Assembly (NCBI GenBank): GCA_021201825.1
Contig: JAJQED010000028.1
Coordinates: 1-64,000, forward strand
Length of the DNA: 64,000 nucleotides
Source: Alistipes sp.
Lineage (GTDB): Bacteria; Bacteroidota; Bacteroidia; Bacteroidales; Rikenellaceae
Direction of reading: 5' to 3'
Below, one piece after another: positions 16,499-24,228 of the stretch (positions within the stretch are counted from its first letter, which is position 1; each line of letters starts with the position of its first letter). The notes beneath the pieces were generated by a model. The model worked only from the letters and a program-made list of their open reading frames with translations, ran no database searches and was not told the origin of the DNA. The translations under genes were made by a program, and so were the position numbers.

Positions 16499-17764
16499 AT
16501 GTATAAAATATATTTTAAGCAGGCCATAGCCCTGTTGAGGCAGAACCCGTTCGTGAGCATCATTTCCATCGCCGGTACGGCACTGGCTATAATGATGGTG
16601 ATGACAATGATCGTTGTCAGGCAGGTACGGAGCGTAGCCCTGAAACCCGAATCTAAGTCAAACCGGATGTTGGTCATCGATTACCAGCTTTATAAAAGAA
16701 CCCCCAATTCTCTTCAATTCGGTAATCTTTCCAATGAGTTCTTGCATTACCTGCAATATATGCAGATCCCGGAAGCGGTAACGTTTATCTGTACGGCCAG
16801 GGTGACTAAACCGGTATCTTTGGAACATTCGAACCAGACATTCCATGCCGAGCTTAAGGCAACAGACGAGCATTATTGGAATATTTTCGAATTCGATTGG
16901 GTGGCTGGCAAACCATACGGACAGGAAGAGGTCGAGGCAGCAATGAACGAAGTCGTAATCACCGCTTCGCTGGCGCGGGACCTGTTCGGTGACACCGACC
17001 CGGTGGGACAGACCGTCGAGATCACTTTTAAAAAATACCGGGTAACGGGTGTGGTCAAAGACATTTCACCTCTGTTCAGATATGCCCATTCGGATATATG
17101 GATTCCTATATCAACCCAAGATAAGGAAGACTATCTTACTACATATACGGTTATCCTATTGGCAAAGTCACCGAAAGATTTCGAGGCCATAACCGAGGAG
17201 GTCCGGGATATAGAAAGGCGGTTCGCAATAGAGAACGACCCGCAAACCCTCTGGTTCCGGGGACCCCAAACCAAAAGAGACCTTACTCTGAGAGCCAGCG
17301 GGAGTGGGCAGGAAGAATTCAAGAAAGATATTGCCAAACAGAGACTCATTAGGTTCACAATGATCGCCGTACTGCTTTTGATTCCAGCCGTAAACCTTGC
17401 GGGTTTCAGCCTGGCCCGGATGAAAAAACGGACCGCCGAGATCGGGATCCGTAAAGCATTCGGCGCACGGCGGAACGTCATCCTCGTTCAGGTACTATTT
17501 GAGAATTTCATTTCCTCGCTTATCGGGGGGATATTGGGACTTTTGTTGTCTTACGTGCTGATATATTCTTTCCGTACATGGTTACTGGGACTATCTGCGG
17601 GCAGTTACATTCCGTTCGCTACCATGTTCTCCCTGCCGGTATTCGGAGCCGTATTCCTTCTATGCATTATCCTAAACCTGCTCTCGGCCGGCATACCGGC
17701 TTACCGGGCCGCAAAGGTTTCCATTGTCAACAGTCTTAACCGTAACGAACAACAGCGATGGTAA
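16499..17764 (+). CDS. FtsX/MacB-type ABC permease, first of pair
   Basis: This 421-residue permease has the MacB layout: one N-terminal transmembrane helix (about 20-42, SIISIAGTALAIMMVMTMIV), a periplasmic MacB core domain (about 45-285), and three C-terminal helices forming the FtsX domain (about 285-410). The FtsX region contains the conserved KKRTAEIGIRKAFGARRNVI motif between helices. It lacks a fused ATPase, which is supplied by the upstream gene. It overlaps the second permease gene by 7 bases. The pair presumably forms a heterodimer, since both differ clearly in sequence. Confidence 0.92.
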   Translation: MYKIYFKQAIALLRQNPFVSIISIAGTALAIMMVMTMIVVRQVRSVALKPESKSNRMLVIDYQLYKRTPNSLQFGNLSNEFLHYLQYMQIPEAVTFICTARVTKPVSLEHSNQTFHAELKATDEHYWNIFEFDWVAGKPYGQEEVEAAMNEVVITASLARDLFGDTDPVGQTVEITFKKYRVTGVVKDISPLFRYAHSDIWIPISTQDKEDYLTTYTVILLAKSPKDFEAITEEVRDIERRFAIENDPQTLWFRGPQTKRDLTLRASGSGQEEFKKDIAKQRLIRFTMIAVLLLIPAVNLAGFSLARMKKRTAEIGIRKAFGARRNVILVQVLFENFISSLIGGILGLLLSYVLIYSFRTWLLGLSAGSYIPFATMFSLPVFGAVFLLCIILNLLSAGIPAYRAAKVSIVNSLNRNEQQRW

Positions 17765-19104
17765 AACATATTTTCACACTGATCTGGAACGAAAAGAGGG
17801 CCAATGCGTGGCTGTTCGCCGAATACGTGCTCGTCTTTTGCATCCTGTGGTATTGTTCCGATTTTATCTACAATGTCAATAAGGCTATTTATTCCGATAT
17901 CGGCTATGATATTACGGACACTTTTAAAATCAACATGTCAGAAAAACCGCAATCGGTGGTAGCCGAGGAGAACGGAGGTAAAAATCCGGGATTCTCCATG
18001 TCGGAAATGCTCGAAACCGTATTCGACCGTATTTCACGCCATCCCGATGTGGAGAGTGTAGGTGCATCCGTATCGTCATTACCATATATGTACGGAATAT
18101 ATATGGGAGACTGGAGGCTGTCGGGGTTGAATATTCCCAACGATTCACTGCCTTACAATCTTATTGAACACGGTGTCACTGACGGTTTTTTCGACGTTTT
18201 CCGGATAACTCCGGCCGGCGGCCGGCTATTCGACTGGCAGGACCCGTCGGACAGGCAAAGTGCCGTGCTTGTTCCGTTGAACGATAACGGCGATTTCGGT
18301 TCCGCAAAAGCGGCATACTCTTTCTCCGGTTCCACGAATTCACCGATCGAACTTTACAATACCTATTATGCAGGCGACATCGAACGTATTACCGGCTCTT
18401 TTAGAAGTGAAGACGACGCCACGAAATATGTGGTAGGCTACACCCGGCCGCTGCGCAGGTCAAATTCCGTAGCTTTCAGGAATGCTTTTTTCACTCCCCT
18501 TGATATACAGCAATTCTCACTGTCTATGAGTGAACTGGCCGTGAGGGTAAAGCCCGGACGGGCGGAGGGTTTCGAGGAACGGTTTATGGCCGATATGTCC
18601 GAACAATTGCATATCGGTTCATATTACCTGGGGTCTGTACAGTCTTTCGACGAGCTCAAAAAGATTTCCACAGGGTTCACTTTAACAAAATTGAAAACCG
18701 TGTATGCCATTACATTCTTTATACTGGTGAATATCTTCCTCGGGATACTGGGAACTTTCTGGTTCCGTACCCAGGCTCGCCGAAGTGAGATAGGGCTTAG
18801 GATGGCGTTGGGTTCTTCCCGTAAAAAAGTCATCGGGATGTTCGCGGGTGAGACGCTTATGCTTTTGTTCCTGGCTTCAGTAGTGGGCCTTGTAATATGT
18901 CTGAACATCGATAACGATCATATTTTCAATGGTATATTCAGTTTCGATTTCTCCCGGGCCATTTGGGGAATAACCGGATGGCAGGACGTGTTGAATTACA
19001 TTTTCGCGTTCCTGTTCCTTGCCGGCATATCCCTGTTCGCCGTGTGGTATCCGGCCAAACAGGCGGCCGACACACAGCCCGCCCAGGTCCTCCACGAAGA
19101 ATAA
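17758..19104 (+). CDS. FtsX/MacB-type ABC permease, second of pair
   Basis: The 448-residue second permease has the same topology: an N-terminal helix (about 18-40), a large periplasmic domain, and three C-terminal helices. The diagnostic FtsX stretch RRSEIGLRMALGSSRKKVIG is present, and the last loop reads WYPAKQAADTQPAQVLHEE, the usual ending of this family (PA..AA...P..AL). Its start overlaps the preceding permease stop, so the two are co-translated. It likely pairs with the first permease to make a heterodimeric exporter. The periplasmic domain has no motif that reveals the substrate. Confidence 0.92.
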   Translation: MVKHIFTLIWNEKRANAWLFAEYVLVFCILWYCSDFIYNVNKAIYSDIGYDITDTFKINMSEKPQSVVAEENGGKNPGFSMSEMLETVFDRISRHPDVESVGASVSSLPYMYGIYMGDWRLSGLNIPNDSLPYNLIEHGVTDGFFDVFRITPAGGRLFDWQDPSDRQSAVLVPLNDNGDFGSAKAAYSFSGSTNSPIELYNTYYAGDIERITGSFRSEDDATKYVVGYTRPLRRSNSVAFRNAFFTPLDIQQFSLSMSELAVRVKPGRAEGFEERFMADMSEQLHIGSYYLGSVQSFDELKKISTGFTLTKLKTVYAITFFILVNIFLGILGTFWFRTQARRSEIGLRMALGSSRKKVIGMFAGETLMLLFLASVVGLVICLNIDNDHIFNGIFSFDFSRAIWGITGWQDVLNYIFAFLFLAGISLFAVWYPAKQAADTQPAQVLHEE

Positions 19105-19114
19105 AACCCACCGC

Positions 19115-20623
19115 ATGAAACGCAAAGCATCCATACGGGCTTTAACGGCCGCCCTGATCATCTTGTTTTCGCCACCGGCCGGCCACACGGCGGCCGGTGC
19201 GGCGGACACCGTGAGGATCGATATCCAGGATGCCATCGCTATCGGCATCTCCCGCTCCGTGGATGCCGTGGCGGCCAAGAACCAGCACGTTTCCTCTTAC
19301 TGGGGTTACCGTACCTACCTGACCGAACTTCTGCCCATAATCGAGTTCGGCGCCACCATACCGGAACTCTCCCGGTCTTTCAACCGGTTCCAGAACGAGG
19401 ACGGTTCTTACACCTACGTGGGGAACAACTATAACTTCCTCTCCACTTCGCTTTCCGTATCCCAGAACATCCCCTGGACCGGAGGCAAGCTCGTTGTCCA
19501 AAGCGACCTGGAGCGGCTCCGGCAAAAAGGGACCAATTCCTCCACCCATTACCGTTCCATACCCTTTTCGGTAACCCTCGAACAACAGCTGGGTGGCTTC
19601 AACAATATCAAATGGCTGCGGAAGATCGAACCCCTGAAATATGACGAGGCCACCAAGACCCTGGCCAGCCAGAGCGAGGAGATAGCCCTGGTCGTCATAC
19701 AGTATTACTTCAACTTGCTGCTGGGCAAGATCAACCTCGAGATCGCCGAACAGAATTACCGCAATGCCGAACGGCTCTACCAGATATCCCAGGCCCGGCA
19801 CGAAATGGGCCAGCTCTCGGACATCGACCTGATGCAGATGCACTCCTCCCTGCTTTCGGCGGAATCGGATATGTTAACCGCGCGGTCATCGCTCGATAAC
19901 CGTATGTTCCAGCTGCGTTCGTACCTCGGCTTCGGTGAAGATACAATCCTGGACCCCGAACTGCCGGGCAACCCCTGCGAGAAGCTCCCGGAGCTGGCAT
20001 ACGGGGAGGTGCTGGAAAAGGCGCTCGAGAACAACGCCTTTACGCTGAACACCCGCCGCCGGATGCTGGAAAGTACGCGCGATGTGAACCAGGCCCGGGC
20101 GGACCGGTGGGGCGTTACCCTCTATGCCTCTTTCGGCATGTCCGCACAGGAGAGCAACCTGCGGCGGTCCTACAGCGTAGACCGGTGGCACGACGACCAA
20201 AGCATCACGGTGGGCATCCGGGTCCCGATACTGGACTGGGGCAAGGGTAAAGGCAAGGTTCGTATAGCGCAGGCCAACCGCGAGGTGGAGATGGCCCGCA
20301 TCGAAAAGGAGGAAATGGATTTCCGGCAGGATATCTTCATGCAGGTGAAATATTTCAACGACCAGCCCGAGAAGCTCGGCATCGCCGCCCGCATGGACGA
20401 AATAGCCCTTAAACGTTACGAGACCTCGGTAGAAGCCTTTGTACTTGGCAAGATCGACATCCTTAGCCTCAACGACTCGCAGGGGGTCAAGGACGATGCC
20501 CGGCGCAACTATATCGACCAGCTGAACCTGCTCTGGGCCTACCATTACCGGATAAGGGCGCTCACGCTCTACGATTTCACGCAAAACGCCCCGATCGTTT
20601 ACGAGACTGTGGTAAAAAAGTAG
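19115..20623 (+). CDS. TolC-family outer-membrane efflux protein
   Basis: The ATG at 19115 (MKRKASIRALTAALIILFSP) starts a signal peptide and gives 502 residues; an upstream in-frame ATG inside the permease gene is not plausible. The protein shows the duplicated outer-membrane efflux protein domain with long heptad-rich helices. Examples are INLEIAEQNYRNAERLYQIS near the middle, and KGKVRIAQANREVEMARIEK followed by ALKRYETSVEAFVLGKIDIL in the second half. It would form the trimeric outer-membrane channel for the adaptor/ABC exporter encoded just upstream. A hairpin with a short T stretch follows, separating it from the two-component genes. Confidence 0.93.
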   Translation: MKRKASIRALTAALIILFSPPAGHTAAGAADTVRIDIQDAIAIGISRSVDAVAAKNQHVSSYWGYRTYLTELLPIIEFGATIPELSRSFNRFQNEDGSYTYVGNNYNFLSTSLSVSQNIPWTGGKLVVQSDLERLRQKGTNSSTHYRSIPFSVTLEQQLGGFNNIKWLRKIEPLKYDEATKTLASQSEEIALVVIQYYFNLLLGKINLEIAEQNYRNAERLYQISQARHEMGQLSDIDLMQMHSSLLSAESDMLTARSSLDNRMFQLRSYLGFGEDTILDPELPGNPCEKLPELAYGEVLEKALENNAFTLNTRRRMLESTRDVNQARADRWGVTLYASFGMSAQESNLRRSYSVDRWHDDQSITVGIRVPILDWGKGKGKVRIAQANREVEMARIEKEEMDFRQDIFMQVKYFNDQPEKLGIAARMDEIALKRYETSVEAFVLGKIDILSLNDSQGVKDDARRNYIDQLNLLWAYHYRIRALTLYDFTQNAPIVYETVVKK

Positions 20624-20647
20624 TATTTTAGTAGGCATGCCCCGCCG

Positions 20648-20676
20648 CGCACCGGAAACGGAACCCGGTGCGTTTA
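20648..20676 (+). terminator. Hairpin between tolC-like gene and response regulator
   Basis: Perfect 8-base arms (CGCACCGG / CCGGTGCG) surround a 9-base loop and are followed by TTTATT. It lies 25 bases after the TolC-family stop and before the response regulator. It may act as a partial terminator that lowers expression of the regulatory genes relative to the transporter. Confidence 0.55.
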
Positions 20677-20705
20677 TTGCGGGAGTATAGCTCCAACGGG
20701 ACTGT

Positions 20706-22064
20706 ATGATACTTATCTGCGACGACGACATATCGATCCTTTCCTCTCTGTCACTCGTGCTGAAGCGGGCGGGATATGAGACCGCCACCGCGTCCGGCCC
20801 GGGCGAGGCGCTCGATTTCGTTCGCTATAACTGTCCGGAGTTGATACTAATGGACCTGAACTATTCCAACAATACAAGCGGGGAAGAGGGTTTGGAACTG
20901 CTGGCAAAAGTTCGCATATTCCGGCCGAACGTACCTGTGATCCTGATAACGGCATGGGGGACCATCGACCTTGCGGTGCGGGGGATCAAGGCCGGGGCGT
21001 TCGATTTTATCACCAAGCCCTGGAACAACCTGGCCCTGCTCAACTCGGTCCGTACAGCCATAGAGGTAAACAGGAACACCTCGGCAAACGAGCCCGATAC
21101 CCGTCCTGCCGGGCCGTCACCCATCGTCCGGGATAAGATAATCGGGCGGTCGCCGCAGCTGCATAAGGTATTGGATACCGTGGCCCGGGTGGCCCCGACA
21201 AACGCTTCGGTGCTGATCACGGGCGAGAGCGGCACGGGCAAGGAGCTCATCGCCGAGGCCATCCATACCAACAGCCTGCGTAACGCCGGGCCTTTTGTGA
21301 AAGTTAACCTTGGCGGCATATCCCCCACCCTTTTCGAAAGCGAGATGTTCGGCCATAAGAAAGGGGCGTTCACCGACGCCCACTACGACCGAAAGGGCCG
21401 CTTCGAAGTTGCGGACAGCGGGACGATCTTCCTCGACGAAATTGGCGAACTGGACCCGGCCTGCCAGGTAAAACTGCTCCGGGTGCTGCAGGACCAGACG
21501 TTCGAACCGCTGGGCGACAGCCGGCAGGTCAGGGTGGATACGCGTGTCATAAGCGCTACGAACCGTGACCTTGTGGAGATGGTACAGCACAGGACTTTCC
21601 GTGAGGACCTGTTTTACCGTATCAACCTTATCACCCTCCACATTCCCCCCTTGCGCCAGCGCACCGAAGATATTCCCTTACTGGTAGAGCATTTCGTTTC
21701 CGGGTACAGCGGGTCGGGCAACTCGGGCAGGCCGGAAATATCGGCCGACGCCCTGCAATTCCTTAGCTCACTACCCTATCCGGGCAACGTTCGGGAGCTG
21801 AAGAACCTTGTGGAGAGGACCCTGCTGGTTTCCGGAAAACCGACCCTCACCGCTTCCGATTTCCGTGAGCAATACACCCGGCCGCCCGAAACCGCCCCGC
21901 TCCGGGAAGCGGCAACCATCGGCCAGACCGAACGGGCCATGATCCTGCGGGCCATCGAACTTTACGGTTCGAACCATTCCAAGATCGCCGCTTCGCTCGG
22001 CCTTAGCCGGCAGGCGCTCTACCGCCGGATGGAGAAGTACGGCATTAAAGACAACGACCGGTAG
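20706..22064 (+). CDS. NtrC-family sigma-54-dependent response regulator
   Basis: The protein is 452 residues in three domains. The receiver domain (1-120) has the acidic pocket Asp6-Asp8, phosphoacceptor Asp50 (LILMDL), Thr82 and Lys104. The AAA+ domain (about 145-380) has Walker A GESGTGKE (173-180), the sigma-54 contact loop GAFTDA (220-225) and Walker B IFLDEIGE (241-248). A Fis-type helix-turn-helix ends the protein (NHSKIAASLGLSRQALYRRM). It activates sigma-54 RNA polymerase after phosphorylation by the kinase encoded two bases downstream. The contact loop carries Asp where GAFTGA has Gly. The inverted repeat upstream of the adaptor gene is its likely target, which would make the operon autoregulated. 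Confidence 0.95.
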   Translation: MILICDDDISILSSLSLVLKRAGYETATASGPGEALDFVRYNCPELILMDLNYSNNTSGEEGLELLAKVRIFRPNVPVILITAWGTIDLAVRGIKAGAFDFITKPWNNLALLNSVRTAIEVNRNTSANEPDTRPAGPSPIVRDKIIGRSPQLHKVLDTVARVAPTNASVLITGESGTGKELIAEAIHTNSLRNAGPFVKVNLGGISPTLFESEMFGHKKGAFTDAHYDRKGRFEVADSGTIFLDEIGELDPACQVKLLRVLQDQTFEPLGDSRQVRVDTRVISATNRDLVEMVQHRTFREDLFYRINLITLHIPPLRQRTEDIPLLVEHFVSGYSGSGNSGRPEISADALQFLSSLPYPGNVRELKNLVERTLLVSGKPTLTASDFREQYTRPPETAPLREAATIGQTERAMILRAIELYGSNHSKIAASLGLSRQALYRRMEKYGIKDNDR

Positions 22065-22066
22065 CC

Positions 22067-23377
22067 ATGCGTTCGAAATGGGTATTCTGGCTGCTTGCCG
22101 TCATCGTGTTCGGGTCTTTGTTCCTGGCCGGCCTGCTGTTCGTCGACACCGATCCGGAGAAATTCTGGGTCATGGAGGTCATGGCAGTCCTGGCCCTCGT
22201 ACTTTTCATATTGCTTTACCGGCGCTTACTGAGACCCTACCGGATAATCCTCAGCGGGATCGAACTTCTCAAGGAGCAGGATTTTTCCACCCGCCTGCGC
22301 AAACTCGGCAACCGGGAGGCGGATACCATCATCGAAGTGTTCAACCGGATGATTACGCGCCTGAAAGAGGAGCGGCTGCAGGTACGGGAGAAGAACCAGT
22401 TCTTGGACCTACTGATCCAGGCCACTCCGCAGGGTATCATAATCCTCGACCTGGATAACCGCATTACCGACATTAATCCCGCGGCGCAAAAACTACTCGG
22501 GATCACGGACCCCGGCAACGTGGCAGGGGTCGAATTGTCCACGGCCGGGTTCCGGCTCGCCGCCCAGCTCGCGCGGCTCGAAAAGGGCGAAACGCAAACC
22601 GTGCGGACCGGGGATAACGGCATATACCGCTGTACGCGAAGCTCGTTCGTTGACCGTGGGTTCGACCATCCGTTCCTGCTCATAGAGGAACTCACGGACG
22701 AGTTACGCCGCATCGAAAAACAGTCCTACGAGACGCTGATCAGGATGATGGCCCATGAGGTCAACAATTCGGTTGCCGCAATCGGGGCTACCCTCAACGT
22801 TGTCTCGGATATCCTGTCGCAGGAGGGGGAAAAGGACTGGACCGGGGTACATCCCGCCGTGGAAGCTTCGTTCGACCGTTGCGGCAACCTGGCCCGTTTT
22901 ACCAAGAACCTTGCAGAAGTGATACGGATACCGGAGCCGGCGATATCGGCCGTACCGCTCGACCAACTGGCCGGGTCGGCCGTTCGGCTTGCGGCCGCCG
23001 ACTGCGTGGCCAGGGGCATCGAGATCACGTTCGAGCCCGGATGCGGCGAAGCGGTCGTACAGGTAGACCCGATCCAATTCGAACAGGTGCTTTTGAACAT
23101 AATCAAGAACGCCCGTGAATCCATCGGGCAGGACGGCCGGATAACGGTACGTACAGACCGGACTCCCCTCTCTATTTCCATAACGGACAACGGCCGGGGT
23201 ATCGACCCCCCAACGGCCGGCAAACTTTTCACCCCGTTCTTTTCCACTAAGCCCGACGGCCAGGGAGTGGGCCTGATGTTCGTTAAAGAGGTACTTTCCA
23301 ACCACGGCTGCCGCTTCTCCCTCTCGACAGAGGATGGTATGACAACTTTCAATATAGTTTTCCCCACCCTGCTTTAG
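22067..23377 (+). CDS. Membrane sensor histidine kinase
   Basis: This 436-residue kinase has two transmembrane helices near the N-terminus (about 6-26 and 35-52) with only a very short periplasmic loop. A HAMP-like linker (55-105) and a PAS domain (about 110-205, NQFLDLLIQATPQGIIILDL) follow. The dimerisation helix carries His230 in MMAHEVNNSVAAIG, and the ATPase domain has an N-box NIIKNARES, G1 ITDNGRGID and G2 GQGVGLMFVKEV. The HExNN form of the H-box is typical of NtrB/NtrY-like kinases that partner sigma-54 regulators. The short loop suggests it senses membrane state or a cytoplasmic ligand through PAS rather than a periplasmic one. It is paired with the upstream regulator. Confidence 0.93.
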   Translation: MRSKWVFWLLAVIVFGSLFLAGLLFVDTDPEKFWVMEVMAVLALVLFILLYRRLLRPYRIILSGIELLKEQDFSTRLRKLGNREADTIIEVFNRMITRLKEERLQVREKNQFLDLLIQATPQGIIILDLDNRITDINPAAQKLLGITDPGNVAGVELSTAGFRLAAQLARLEKGETQTVRTGDNGIYRCTRSSFVDRGFDHPFLLIEELTDELRRIEKQSYETLIRMMAHEVNNSVAAIGATLNVVSDILSQEGEKDWTGVHPAVEASFDRCGNLARFTKNLAEVIRIPEPAISAVPLDQLAGSAVRLAAADCVARGIEITFEPGCGEAVVQVDPIQFEQVLLNIIKNARESIGQDGRITVRTDRTPLSISITDNGRGIDPPTAGKLFTPFFSTKPDGQGVGLMFVKEVLSNHGCRFSLSTEDGMTTFNIVFPTLL

Positions 23378-23378
23378 C

Positions 23379-23408
23379 CTTCCCGGCACAAGGCCTCCTT
23401 GCGGGAAG
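23379..23408 (+). terminator. Bulged hairpin after the kinase gene
   Basis: Outer arms CTTCCCG / CGGGAAG and inner arms CAAGG / CCTTG pair around a three-base loop, with a GCA bulge on the left side. It starts two bases after the kinase stop. No T-run follows, so termination may be factor-assisted, or the hairpin may protect the transcript's 3' end. Confidence 0.5.
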
Positions 23409-23432
23409 TTCAGAAACCGGCCGCATATCCTT

Positions 23433-23451
23433 AGCCTGATTTTTGCAGGCT
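23433..23451 (+). promoter_or_regulatory. Inverted repeat upstream of the nitroreductase gene
   Basis: Perfect 6-base arms AGCCTG / CAGGCT flank ATTTTTG, which overlaps a weak -7-like sequence (GATTTTTG against TAnnTTTG). The repeat lies 23 bases before the nitroreductase start. It could be an operator over the promoter, but the evidence is limited to the symmetry. Confidence 0.3.
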
Positions 23452-23473
23452 GGTACGCAAAATATCATACGCT

Positions 23474-24085
23474 ATGGAAAACATCAAATTACCGGAACCC
23501 AACAAAATAGGAGGGGCACCGGTCCAGGAAGCCCTGTCGAACCGTATGTCATACCGGGGCGGCATCTCGAGCCGCAAACTGCACGAGCATCACCTCTCGA
23601 CACTGTTGTGGGCCGCGAACGGCATCAACCGCCAGGACGGCGGCCGTACCGCCCCCTCGGCCATCGGCGGCAAAGATATCGAGATATATGCCGTGATGGA
23701 ACAGGGTGCGTATAAATACGACCCGGAGAACCACGAACTTATTTTCATAGCCGAGGGGGACCACCGCCCCGCTACCGGCGGGGGACAGGATTTCGTAAAC
23801 AGCGTTCCGGTCGTATTGGTTCTAGTGTCCGATTCGGACCGTTTCCTGCCGATGGAAAAGAACTACCCGGGGGTAGATTTTTCGAGCTTCAAACCGTCAT
23901 GGGCGGCGATGGACGCCGGTATCGTAAGCCAAAATATAAATATCTACTGTGCCGGCAACGGCCTTGCGACCATCACCCGCGCCTTTATGGACCGTGAAGC
24001 GCTCAAGTCCCTTCTAAAGCTGAAAGATACCCAGACCCTGCTGCTGAATAACGCTGTAGGGTTCCCGGAAGAACGACAGTATTGA
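23474..24085 (+). CDS. SagB-like nitroreductase family protein
   Basis: This 203-residue FMN-dependent oxidoreductase fold protein carries the N-terminal block LPEPNKIGGAPVQEALSNRM and an LSTLLWAANGINRQ stretch ending RTAPSA, typical of the SagB/ThcOx-type nitroreductase subfamily that binds FMN with Arg and Ser residues. The C-terminus has the shortened flavin-contact region ending GFPEE. Related small Bacteroidota enzymes are annotated as nitroreductases, with unknown electron acceptors. It stands alone between the kinase gene and a convergent GH92 gene, so context does not reveal a substrate. There is no signal peptide; it should be cytosolic. A bidirectional terminator lies downstream. 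Confidence 0.85.
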   Translation: MENIKLPEPNKIGGAPVQEALSNRMSYRGGISSRKLHEHHLSTLLWAANGINRQDGGRTAPSAIGGKDIEIYAVMEQGAYKYDPENHELIFIAEGDHRPATGGGQDFVNSVPVVLVLVSDSDRFLPMEKNYPGVDFSSFKPSWAAMDAGIVSQNINIYCAGNGLATITRAFMDREALKSLLKLKDTQTLLLNNAVGFPEERQY

Positions 24086-24180
24086 TCAGCCGCCTACGCT
24101 AAAGAAACGGCATATATTTCTATCATAACTATCCGGTATGCGGGGAACACCCCTAACCGGGGCCGTTGCGCAACGGCTGT

Positions 24181-24207
24181 AAAAAAGGCCGGCTTCGGGC
24201 CGGCCTT
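24181..24207 (-). terminator. Intrinsic terminator of the mannosidase operon (bidirectional stem)
   Basis: A perfect 9-base stem (AAGGCCGGC / GCCGGCCTT) closes a TTCGG loop at 24185-24207. On the minus strand it is followed by six U residues (the A-run at 24181-24186), which makes a strong terminator for the leftward GH92 operon. The same stem can end the rightward nitroreductase transcript, although the T-stretch on that side is poor. Confidence 0.85.
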
Positions 24208-24228
24208 GTAAATTAAAGTGGTTGGAAA

